A stretch of DNA of 26,310 bases from DAOUAT01 sp964551735 (GTDB lineage Bacteria; Chloroflexota; Anaerolineae; CG2-30-64-16): NCBI GenBank assembly GCA_964551735.1, contig CAZKEF010000066.1:1-26310 (forward strand), read 5' to 3'. Made by a program: the position numbers and the translations under genes. This document shows positions 12,601-24,600 of the stretch, in pieces (position 1 is the stretch's first letter; every line of letters starts with the position of its first letter). A model generated the notes under the pieces. The model made no database searches, was not told the DNA's origin, and was given only the letters and a program-made list of their open reading frames with translations.

Positions 12601-15600
12601 TGTCCGGCCGCGTTGTAGCCGGGAGTGAGATCGCGTCGAGGGTCAGATCGAGCGCGGGTGTCACCGGTGCAGGTGCAAGGCGGCGGCGCAGGTAGACCTG
12701 GTGGCCCCAATCCGGATCGCCCAGGTTGCCCGAGGTGGATGAGAATACGACCGCGGCGCCATCATGGGAGAGCGCGCCGCTGTACGTGAAGCCTACCCAG
12801 CCGTCGGCGAGGGTGCCAGCGTTGTTGATGTCGGCGTATTCGTTCTGGCCCGTGGCCATGTCGTGCAGGATGATGTGATTGTAGCCGTAGGGGTTTCCCG
12901 GAAGCAGATTCGTAGCCCCTGTCAGGAACGCAACAACCCGCCCATCGCCGGAGATCGACGTTTTCCAGCCGTACCTGTCGGCCGGCTCGCCGGAAGCACT
13001 CACCGAGGCCAGGCTCATGCGCCCGGCGTAGCGGTCATAGCGGAAGACCTGGTCGCTGTCGTATGGGTCGAACCCCGGGATGAGGTTGGCCGCCTCCGAC
13101 TCGAAGGCTACGTAACGGCCGTCGGCTGAGATCGACGGATCGTAGCTGGCGCCGTCGGCCGGCGCGCCGTTCAGGCCGGGCGAGGCGAGCGTGATCTCGC
13201 CTGTGGTAGTGTCATAGGCGAAGACATCCTGCCTCCCATTGGTGTCGCAGCCCGTATCGCATGCGCTGTCTCCGTTCGTGTCGGCTCCCACCAGGTTGCT
13301 CGCATAGGAATGGAAGGCCACCGTGCTGCCGTCGGCCGAGATCACCGCCTGCTCGCTGTCGTCGTCGGCCGCCGTGCCCAAGGGGCTGCGCGACACGAGC
13401 GTGGTGGTCATGGCGATCCGGTCGCGCAGGTAGACGTCGTAGTGCCAGCCGGCGTTGTAGGTTGAGCATGTGTAGGCCACGTAGCGGCCATCGGCGGACA
13501 CCGCCTGGTTGGTGGTGTAGCAGTCGGCAGCCATCGGCTCGCCGGCCTCGCTCAGCGACACCAGCTCGATGTCGTGCTGATCGAGGCCCGGTCCCCGGTC
13601 CAGCAGGTACACCTGCTCGTCGTAGGTGTCGAGGGTCGGCGTCACCAGGTTCGTCGCCCAGCTCGAGAACGTCACGTACCGCCCGGTCTCCGACACGGAG
13701 GGGTATTCAGAGTCGCTGTCGGCCAGGCTGCCGTCGTGGGCGGCCGACACGCGCTGCATCTGCCGGAGCTGCGTGTCGTACAGGTAGATCTCGTAGTTGG
13801 AGCTGACAGGATCGGCCGTCAGGTTGGTAGCGTACGACACGAAGGCCACCCAGCGGCCGTCTCCGGCGACGGCCTCCGACTGGTAGTAGGACGAAACGTC
13901 GCGGTCGCCGGGGGTGCCGTCGGGGGCCGCAGAGATCAGGTAGGTGGTGGATCCGCCGGCCTCGGGCGCCGCCAGCGGCTGGGCGTCGACATCCGCCGCG
14001 GGGGCGCCGGTCGCAGCCGGTGCGACCGGCTCAGCGGAGGCAGGCTGGGAGGCCGGGGCAGGGACCGGCTGCGCGACCGGCCCCTGGGCCGGCGCGGGAT
14101 CAGGTGTGCCACCGGAGGCCGGACCGGCCGCTGCCGCCGGCGCTTCAGTAGTAAACACCGAGCGCAGCCAACTGCCGGCCGCGACAAAGGCGCGCCGTAT
14201 TGGTTGGAAGAGACGCTCGAACACCTTCGCGACAACCGAGAAGGGGCTCCTCCGGGGGGCCGGCGTCGCGACGGCGACCGGGGCGGGCTGCGCCGCAGCC
14301 AGGATCGGGATCGGGGTCGGGTTCAGGCCCGGCAGGCCGGCAGCCTTGTCCGGCGGTTCGTGCCGCTCAGGGCGCCGCTCTGCTGCCAGGTCGGATGGCA
14401 GCTTGCCGGTCTCGTCGCGGGCGCTGCCGGCCGTCGCCGTGGGCGTCCTCACCGCCGGCGTTGCGGTCGCGACGAAGACGGTGTCCTCGGCCGGAGCCTC
14501 TGCCGCCGGCTGTGGCGCGGCCGGAGCCTCTGTCGCCGCTTGTGGTGCGGCCGGCGCATCTGCCACGGGCTGCGGGGCAGCCGGGGGCTGAGCCGCGGGG
14601 GCCGACAGCACCGTACCGCTCAGCGGAACACTCCCCAGGACCACATCGCGCGCAGTGCTGGAGATGGCAAGTCCGGCGGTGAGGACCGGCTGCCCGGGAT
14701 CGCTGACATCCACCACCTGCAGGCCGGCCGCGCCGGCCGCCACGTAGGCCTGCGTGTCAGACACGGCCACGCTGTGGGCCAGGCCGGCGGTGGCCAGCGC
14801 CCCCACCTCATTCCGGGTGGCGTACACCGACAGGTCGCACTCCGAGTCCAGCTCGTAGAGCCGGTCCTCTGCGCCCGTGAGCAGGTACCACGATGAGTCG
14901 AAGTAGCGGCGCCCCGATATCACGCCTGCCCCGCACGGCGACTGCAGGCCGGTCTCGGTGAGGTTGAAATCCTGGGCGGCCATGGCGTAGCGGTCGGTCA
15001 GGCTGTCGACCGGGTTCTGCGTGAGGGATACGCGCGGGCCGAGGGTGTCCACATCGCCCCGCCAGGCGTCCGGGCTGGCCGGAATGGCATTGCCCTCCTG
15101 GTCGCGCGCCCGCAGGTCCAGCCGGTAATAGCCTTCCAGGCCATCCGGCGCGGCCGCGCTCCAAGACGTGGAAGTGACGCCGCTTCCGGTGCGGGCCGGC
15201 ACGGCCAGCTGCCAGCCAGCATGATACAGGTCCTGTACTTCAAGGGCATTCAACGCCCGCGAATAGACGCGCACATCGTCGAGCAGGCCCTTGAAGTAGC
15301 TCAGCGCGCTGCCGGCCACCACGTCCCAGCTTAGGGAGGCGCTCAGGCCGCCTCCCACGAAGCTGGCGAGCCCCGGGCCGGGCGTGGCCGCCACCGTGGC
15401 AGTGCCCATGGAGACCTGGGACAGGCTGCCGCCGGTCTGGACGTTGTAGGACACCTCCAATATGACCGAGCCGCACCAGTCGAACGGGCCGTCGATGAAC
15501 ACCGGAGCATCGGGGGCGGGCTGGCCCGACCAGACGTCGCGGCCGTCGAAGCTCACCACGTAGCCGCGCGGGTTCCAGGCCAGGGGCAACAGGGTGAGGC

Positions 15601-18600
15601 GCTGGATGTGGCCGCATGCGGCGCCGGGCGCCGCATCGCGACCGATGTCGAACCGGTACGCAGGCGCGGGCGTCTTGCCGGAGAGCGCGTCGCTGCTGAA
15701 GCGTTCGGCACCGTTGACGTAGACGCGATACGTGACGCCGTCGAATACCCCCGCGACGTGGTTCCAGGCGTTCGCGGTCAGCACTGCGCCGGTCGTTGCG
15801 CTGACGGCGCTCGCACCGTCGCCAAAGCCGAAGCTCAGGGCGGTCCGGTCAATGACGCTCAGGAACGGATAGGCCAGGCTTGCCTGCGCGTAGGCGCCGC
15901 CGGCGATGATGGGCAGGGCGCCGCTTGCCTGCGGGTAAACCCAGGCCGCCTGGGTGAAGCGAGCGCCGTCCAGCGCCAGAGTGGGCGATGCCGCGACCGC
16001 GACGTAGTCATCCACGCCGTCGAGCGCCAGCGCCTGCAGGCCCGACTGGCCGGTCTGCGCCTTGCGCCCCGAGTCGCCGGCCCCGCTGATCAGGGCGGCC
16101 GTATGGTCGCGGCCCGAGCCGTCCGTCAGAAACGCCCCGCCGGCCAGATCACGTTCTTCGAACGACAGCGCGAGCTGGGCGCCCGTGCCGCGATAAAGGG
16201 TGAGGACGTCGGCCTGCGACAGGTTGCGGCGGAACAGGCGGAGGTCGCTGAGCCAGCCGCGCAGCGGCCCGTAGGAACCGCCGAGGTTCAGGGATCGGTT
16301 CGAGCCCCACCACATCGCGGTGCCGTCGTCGATCAGGTCAACATCGAACGCCGAGAAGCCGAAGCCGGCCGAGGCGCCGTCGAAGTAGATGCGGATGAAG
16401 CCCGTGCCGTCGCGCGTCACGGCCACGTGCTGCCAGGCGCCCGGCGTCAGGACGCCGCTGCTGGTGGCGACGGTGCTGCCGCTGCCGTCCAGGCGGGCGT
16501 AGAGCACCAGGTGCTGCGCGGCGTCGGTTTGGAGGGCGATATCATCGCCGGCCGCGTTGCTCCAGTGGAAGATATCCTTCCAGCCGTTCGGGCCATCGAG
16601 CTTCAGCCAGAAGCTGAATGCGAAGGCACCCGAGCCAAAATCGAAGTCCGGGCTGTCGGGCACGCTGACGCCGTCATCCACGCCGTCGAAGCCCACGCCG
16701 CCGCCTGCAGGGCTGGGCTGCTCCGTGGTCGGGCAGCGGGTCCCGCTGCACGACCCCGGATGATCCAGGCCTGACAGGTCGCGGAAGATCAGCGCGCCGC
16801 TGGCCAGCGTGCCGTCGTTCAGCGGCAGGTGCAGCACCTGGCCCGCGGGCACCTCGTTGATGAACGGCGAGCCGGGCAGCAGGTTCACCATCTCCGTCTC
16901 GATCCGTTCGATGCCGGTCACGGCGGTGTCGGCCGCGCAGCCGGCGGACGTGGCGGTGAAGGCGAAGGGGCCGGGTTCCCCGGTTGCCCACGCGGTCACC
17001 TGCTCGCCGCAGACGCGGACCGTGCCCGAGGAGCTGGCGTCGCCCACGGCCACCGAGCAGGAGTCGCCCTTGGCGGTCTGGCCGGACCAGCGGGTGGCGG
17101 CGATCTCAGGGGTCACATGGGCCAGCGTAACCCCCGCGCACTGCACAGTGACGGTCAGCGGAGAGGAGGCGGTCCAGGTGATGACCATCGACACGGGCCG
17201 CTCCGCGGTCGCGCCGCTCCAGGCCGTGCCGGCGCCGGCGATCCCCTCGGGCAGCGCCGCGCGGTCCAACGTCACGACCGGCGCGGCCGCGTCGACCTCG
17301 AACGCCTGCTCGAGCGTGGCCGTATGGCGGGCGATCTGGTCGTCGCCCAGGTTGGGCAGGCGGGTGATCTCGTCCACCGCCACGACGCGCGCCGTGTAGC
17401 TGCCCGACGGATCTCCCGCGCCCAGCGGGTAGTCCACGCTCCAGCCTGTGCCGCTCAACGTGGCCATCACCGGTTGGCCGCCGACCAGGCCGCCGCTGGC
17501 GGTCAGGACCGACACCAGGACGCCGTCGGCGGGCACACCGGAGCCGGGTGCGCCGTCGGCGAGGGCCGGATCCGCGGCCGTGCCGCTCAGGCGCAGGCGC
17601 CAGCCCGTCGCTTCGACCGGATCAGGCGCCACGCTCAGCCGCGCGCCGGCGGTGAAGCCGAACGTTACCTGGGGCGCGCTGTCGTCCACGTACACGGTGG
17701 AGGTCGTCGCGCCGACCGCCTGGTTGCCGGCGATGTCCCTGGCGCGCGAGCCCAACGTATAGCGACCTTCCGCAGGGGGCGAGAAGCTGGGACACCACGC
17801 GCCGTCGCCCAGCGAATCCTGGCAGGCCGGCGCTGTGGCCCAGTTCGATGGCGAGCATGTGCCGGCGCAGCTCCCCAGGTCGGCCCCCGCCACCCCGGAG
17901 GTGGTGTCGCTGGCCGTGATCAGCATCTGCACCGAGGTCTTCGGCAGGTAGTTGCTGTACGGCTGCACCTCCGACTCCGGCGCATCCGCGTCCACCGTCA
18001 GGATCGTGTTCTGCCGGTCCTCGACCCAACTGGCCTGGGTGCGCCACAGGTCGTACACGTCCCGCGCGCTCAGCGCTTCGGAGTAGATCGCGATCTCGTC
18101 CATCCGGCCCTGGAAGGTGTCCATGCGGTAGGGCCAGTGCGACTCATAGCCGCCGATATAGACGGGGTGGCTGGTCTGTGCGGGGATGATGTCCGACAGG
18201 CCGGTGTAGCGCCCCTGCGCCGCGCCGTTCACGTAGATGGTCAGGGTGTGGCCGTCGTAGGTGCCGAACACGTGGTTCCAGGCGTTCTTGGTGAGTTGCA
18301 CCGCGCTGGTGACCTCGTAGCGCGCGTAATTGTGTATGAATGGGTCCGACCACAGCTCGAGCATGGGCGTCAACCCCGCGCCGGCCTTCAGGTAGAGGCG
18401 GTAGTTGGACTCCTGCTTCTGGAGAATGCTGCCGTTGTACATGTCGCGATACTTGCCGATCAGCTCCTGGGGGTAGGAGCCGTCGCTCTCGCGCGTGGGA
18501 TAGAACCAGCCGCCGACCGAGAAATGGGTCAGGTCCAGGGCCGCGGCGTCCCCCACGGCCAGCTTGTCGCCCCGACCGTCGAAATCGACCCCCGTCCCCA

Positions 18601-21600
18601 GGCGCCCCGGCACGATCTCCCCAGCCTCAGGGCAGTAGGGCGAGGCGCAGGTGGCGGTGTTGTTGTTGCCGGTGGCGTCGGCGAACGCATCCGCGTTGCG
18701 GGCCTCTTCCAGGTGCAGCAGCATGACCGGCGCTTTCTTGTGGAGCGCGACGACCTGATCGGTGGTCAGCGCGACACTGAAGACCTTCACCTCGTCCAGG
18801 AGGCCGGAGAAGTACTGCCCGCTTCCAGCCGAAACGCTGCCGACCGCGCTGCCGGCCGTGCACTGAGCGATCGATCCGGAGGCGGCGGTTGTGGCCACCT
18901 CCACGCCGTTGCGGTACAGCCTGAGCGCCGCGCCATCGTAGACCCCGGCCAGGTGCACCCAGGTGTCCACCGGCAGGTCCGCGGTCTGCTGCGCCTGCTG
19001 CCACGCGTTGCCCGCTTTCACCTTAAACGTGGGGTAATACGAGCTGCCCGACCTGTCCAGTTCAAGCGCCAGGCCGCAGCCCGCGCTCTCCTTGTACGAG
19101 ACGATCGACTGTGCGCCGCCGGTGTCTGCATTGCGATACACCCAGGCGCTTACGCTCGCCTGCCCGAAGGCGCCGAAGTCGCTCACCGCGAGGCGGTCCT
19201 GCTGCTCCGGACGGAAGAGCGCGGCCTGGCTCACGCGGCCCGCCACCCCGGCGGTGGGGCACGCGGCCCCGCTGCACGTGCCGTTGTGCAGCCCCAGCAC
19301 ATCCTTGAAGCTCGTCTCGCCGGGTGGGTCGTCCAGGCGCAGGTGCAGGGCCGTGGTGCCGGCCGCGTAGAGGTCTTCCACGGCGACCGGATCCAGAGCT
19401 TCACGGTAGATGCGCACATCATCCAAAGCGCCCTGGAAGGGGGCGGAGTCATTCAGGTAGATCCGGTTGAAGTAGCCGTCCACCGCGCCGTCGATGTAGA
19501 CGCGCGTATCGCCGATGTTGTAGGGCGAATCGATCGGATGGATCGTGTTCGGCCAGTTGGTGGAGTAGCTCTGAGTCAGGATCAGATCGTCCCCGCTGTT
19601 CGGCGCGCCGCCGCACCGGGGATCCGCGTCGTTTTCCCACACTTGGAGCGTGGTGCTGTTCTGAAAATCAATCGAGCCGACGCTGAAAGCATAGGGATTG
19701 ATGTAGCCGTCCTCATCCGGGTCGTAATTCTTCTTCACGCCGGCGTTGAACACCTCAGTATTGTTCACCGCCACGCACAACTCCGACTTGCCCGCCTCCC
19801 CCTCGCCCGTCACAAACATGCTGTCGAGCTGCAGCGTGCCCGTATGGCTGCTGCGGCCGATCTCGAGGTTGTTCGTCGCGGCCGGCGTCACCCCGGCAAA
19901 CGTCACGTCCGTGCCGCCGGCCTCCTGGCCGTTCACGTACAGCTTCATGCTGCCGCCGGTGAAGGTGACGGCCACGTGGTTCCAGGCGTTCTCCGCCAAC
20001 ACCGGCCCGCTCTCCCAATAGCCGATCCAGCCGGATGCGCTGGCGAAGCCGAAGCGGATGCGGTGCTCCACCGGGAGGATCGTGGTCCCGCTGCGCGGCC
20101 GCGTCATCACGTGCTGCAGCGACGGGTAGGCGCCCGCCCGGCCGCTGTTGAAGCCCAGGATGCCCTGCGGCTCGTAGCGCGTGCAATAGTAGAACCAGTC
20201 CCAGTAGTGCTCGATGCAGTTGGCTTCCTGCGCCGCGGCCGGCTTGACCCAGGCCGCCAGGCTGAACGAGCCACTGCTGAGGTCCAGGCTGGCGTCCGCG
20301 CTTGCGGCGAGGTACTCCGTGCCGTCGAAGCTCACCCCCTTACCCTGGATGCCGCTCGTGCTCGACGGACAGCGGCTCCCTGAGCAGCTCACGTCGTTGC
20401 CGAACATCGAATGGTCGGCCCAGTTGTTCAACTCGTTGAAGTTCAGGTAGAGCACCGGCTGGCTGAACAGCGCGGCCACCTCTCCGGTCGAGAGCGCGGC
20501 GCCGAAGAAGCGCACGTCGTCGAGCAGCCCGGTGTACTGGCCCCCGCCCTCCGTCTGCCCGAGCAGCACGCCGCCCTCGTTGGGCACTGAGGACGCGGTC
20601 TGGCCGCCGGCGGCGGCCAGTATGCCGTCGACGTAGAGCCGCTGGCCGGTGGCGCCGTCGACAAACGTGCCCGTGGTGTGCACCACATGGTGCCAGGCGC
20701 TGTCGCCGTAACTCCCGCCGGTCGTACACGCCTCCTCAACCATGAGGGTCGTGCCGCTCAGATAGGGCACGCGGGCGCAGATGTTGCCCCCGTTCAGGTT
20801 GACCTCGATGCCCGTCGGATCGTCCACGGTGAAGAACCCGCCGCTGGTCTGGCCGGTCTTAAACCACAAGGAGATGCCATAAGCGTCATCCGGTAAGTTC
20901 AGCTCGCTGGTGAAGGTCGCGCTCCCCGCCAGGCTGAGCGCCGCACCGTATCGGCCGTCGGGATCGATCGTGCAGCCGGCGCAGGAACCGTCGTGAGGCG
21001 GGATGCTGCCGGAACGGTCGGCGTAGTCGCCCTCGAACGGGTACCAGCCGATGGCGTTCTTGGCGAGGTCGGCCCAGTCGATGACGTAGGCGCCGGCGAC
21101 CTGCGTGAAGCTGTACACGCCGCTGGCCGCAGTTGACTTCACCGCGACGTCCCCCGCCAGGCTCTCCTGCTCCAGCGGCTGCAGCACGAAGGATTCGGGC
21201 GGCAGGCTGGTGTCGGTGGCCGCGCTGGGGAACCGGGTGTCCAGCAGGCCCTGGGCGTAGCGGTTCATCAGCTCGTTCTTGACCGTGGCCGTGTAATGGA
21301 AGGTCTGGCCGGCGCGCATGATGTTGTCGGACTCGGCGTAGCCGCCGCCCCCGTCCGGCTCCCGGACCGCGGATTCGAGGGTCAGCACGGTGGCGCGCGA
21401 GGGCACCCGCGGGTTCAGGCCGTAGATCTTTTCCAGCGAGTCCATCAAGGTGTCATAGTCGGTGTCGGTCACGAGCGGGTCGGGGACGACCCAGGTGCGG
21501 TTGGCGGTGCCGTCCTCGTTCATCGAGTAGACGAGCTCCCAGCCGCCGGCCCATTCGGTCGTGTTGCCGTCGTCGTCCTGGTCGAACTGGTCGCGGTGCA

Positions 21601-24600
21601 ACACCTCCTCGCCGTCCCACAGGCCGTCGCCGTCGGTGTCAACGCGGGCCGGGGAGGTGCCGGCCAGCGCCTCGTCGTAATCGGACAGGCCGTCGCCGTC
21701 GCTGTCGCGGCTGTTGGGATCGCTGCCGTGCTGCCGTTCCCATGCGTCGCCCAGGCCGTCGCCGTCCGCGTCCCAGCGCGAGTCATCGGGATCGGCCCCG
21801 CGCGGCACGCCGTCGCCGTCCGCGTCGCGCAGCGCCGGGAACTGCACGTTCCCGCCCCACGACTGGCGACAGCCGCCCTCGGCGCAGGCCAGGTCGTAGA
21901 AGCCGTCCAGGGTGGCCGGGAAGACGTCAAAGACCAACGAATCGCTCAGGTTGTAGTGCCGGCTCTGCCGATTCGTCCAGACCGTGCACACTCCCAGGAT
22001 GCAGTTCTGCTCGGGGATCGCGAACGCCTCCGACAGGTAGTGCGTCAGGTGCTGGTTGATGCCGGCGGACCCGAACGGGACGCCGGTCTCCGAGCGCAGC
22101 GTGCGGGTGATGTAGACCGGCTCGGCCGCCTTCCAGGTGTGGCCGGCGTCGCCCCACTTCGGGCCATCGCCATCCAGGTACTGCCACTCCTCCTTGATGG
22201 TGTTGCGGTCCAGGCCGTCGTGGAAGTCGGTCTCGTCCGCCTGCAGCTTGTAGCTGAAGGTCGAGCTCTTCAGGTTGGCGTCGCTGTACTGGTACGGATA
22301 CGCGCCGCCGATGTTGGCGGGCTGCTTGATCATGTCGATGGTGTTCGAGATCGTCAACCCCACGAGCACGCTGTTGCCCTCGCGGATGCCCAGCCCGGGG
22401 TGCTCCAGGTCGTTCAGGTCCATCGACATGAACTGGATGCGGCTCTTCTCGCCCACCTCCAGGTCGCGCTCCTGGAGATCCACCATGATGTTGCCGGCGT
22501 AGATCAGGTTCTGGAGGACGTTGGCGACGATTCCTTCCAGCCCGCCGCAGAGCCATTTGGCGACGTCCGAAGCCTGGATGTCCTCGGGCAGAAAGCCGCA
22601 GATCGCGGTGATGAAGTAGTCAATCAGCCAGATGATGGACTGAATCAACTGGCCGATGACCGGGATGACGCCGATCACGAACATGATCGCCAGCACGATG
22701 CTGCTGGCGATGGCCCCGGCGATGGTGGTGCCCAGGTCGATGCGCGACATTTCGGTCAGGCACATCGTGACGATGGCCAGCGCCCAGGTCACGGCGATTT
22801 GCACGATGAGCGTGAGTACCCCTGCGGCCCCTGACGCTGACTTGGCAAACTCCGAGGCGTTACAAATCGCTGCCTTCGTGATCTTGGTCGTCGCCTTCGC
22901 CAGCTCCTGCGCCTGCTGGAGCAGCGTCTTGAGGGTCATGATGATGTTGATCGCCAGCATCACGTTGGCCAGGGTCTCGACCCAGTTCCCCCCCATGAAG
23001 CTGGCCGCGATGCAAGCGGCCACGGCGACCGCAGCCATCCCCACAAACAGCGCCAGGCCGGCCTTCACGCCTACGCTCATCTGCGCGAAGTTGCTCGGCT
23101 TGAACGCGTTCCCCCAGGAACTCATCGTCTTGCCGAACCCGTCGCCGATGGCCCTCAGGAAGTCATCGCCCCGGGTATAGGACATGGTGCCGATCATGTG
23201 GAGAGGCTCGTTCTTGGCGAGTTCGATCAGCTTCTTCATGATGGTGTACGTGGGCTCAGCGGCCTTGACGAAGTCATCGATAGCGGTGGACAGGTCCTGG
23301 AACCCATCGTAGATGATCCCCTTGATCGCCGCTGCCAGATCGAGATCGGAGCTTTCGGCCGTCTCCTCCACGCTGTAGGTGAGGCTGCCCCCGGTCGCCA
23401 CGGTGGAGCGCATGCCCGTGTAGAGTGTGAGGTAGAGCGAGCGCAGCACCGCGACCGCGCCCTGCAGCGCCAGGTCTTCTTTCGGCTGGCCCTGGGCCGC
23501 GTAGAAATCGCGCAGGCCGGGCTTGTAGACGAGCTCCATGTGGTCCCAGTAGTCGGCGATCGGGTAGTTCTCCCACCCGATGACGCCATCGGGTCCCTGG
23601 TCGGGGTTGTAGCGGTAGGGCGCCCATTTGACCAGCGTGGTGGTGGTCGGATCCAGGTTGGCGAAATCGAGCGTCAATCCTCCATCGGTCGCGAACGCCG
23701 CGGCGTCCATCGTCGTGCTGCGGTAAGTGTTCTCCGTGGCCATCAGCAGCGAGGGGACCGCGGCCGCGCCGCCCCCGGCGCCGAAATTGTCCCTCAGGAT
23801 GCGCGGGGTTTCGACCATCGTGACTTTTGCAATCTCGGCTTCGCTGGTGTAGGCGAAGGTCTCGACCGACAGCATCTCCTGGGGGATGCCCCAGCGGCGG
23901 TCGTCGTCGGCGGGCACGCTGCCGGCGTCGTCGAAGCGGTCCTGGATGGTCGTGTTGCCGCCGGCGCCCACCGTAATGTCGCGCACCCCGTCGCCGTTGC
24001 AGACCGGCGGCTGCGCCGCGGGATCGTAGTCAGCGGCGTTGTAGATGTCGCCGTAGCAATCGCGGCCCGAGGAGAAGCCCGCCACCAGGCCGCGCGAAAG
24101 CTGCCACAGCCAGTCTTCGCCGGGGTACTCGGCATAGGAGGCCGGCGACTGCCAGGCGACCGCGACGTCGAAGCTGTGCTCCTCCTTCACCGACATGCCG
24201 GCCAGGTACCACTCGTCGTAGTAGGCCAGCACCACGCGCGGCTCATCCACCGTGCGGTGGCTGGCGCACCACGCGGCGCGCTCCTCGGCCTCCAGGGTGG
24301 CGTCCGCTTCAGCATCGGCCGACGGTGTGAAGCCCTCCTGATCGCACTGGTCGGTGAGGGCCTGCACCATCCAGACGATGCGGCCCTCCTGGGCCATCTG
24401 CCAATCGCCGGCCGCGGCCAGCTCATAGATCATGCGCGCACGGAACGCGGCCTTGCCGCCGCCGGTCTGGTCCGGCTGCACGCTGAGCGGAATGTACGCC
24501 AGCAGCGTGCCCTGGTCGTCGGCCTCGCGGATAGAAACGCCGTAGGGCCTCAGCCATTCCGGGTCCACCATCTTGTCGGGCAGGCGGCCGTTGATGATGT

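Noticed and set aside
13574..14896. A plus-strand open frame of about 440 codons with Arg/Gly-rich repeats
   Set aside because: The repeats are the reverse reading of the Ala/Pro linker and its 30-bp units.
16829..20383. A plus-strand open frame of about 1,184 codons
   Set aside because: It lies antisense to LamG and Ig-like domains. Its translation is a monotonous mix of Arg, His, Gly, Ala and Val with no domain, as expected opposite GC-rich coding DNA.
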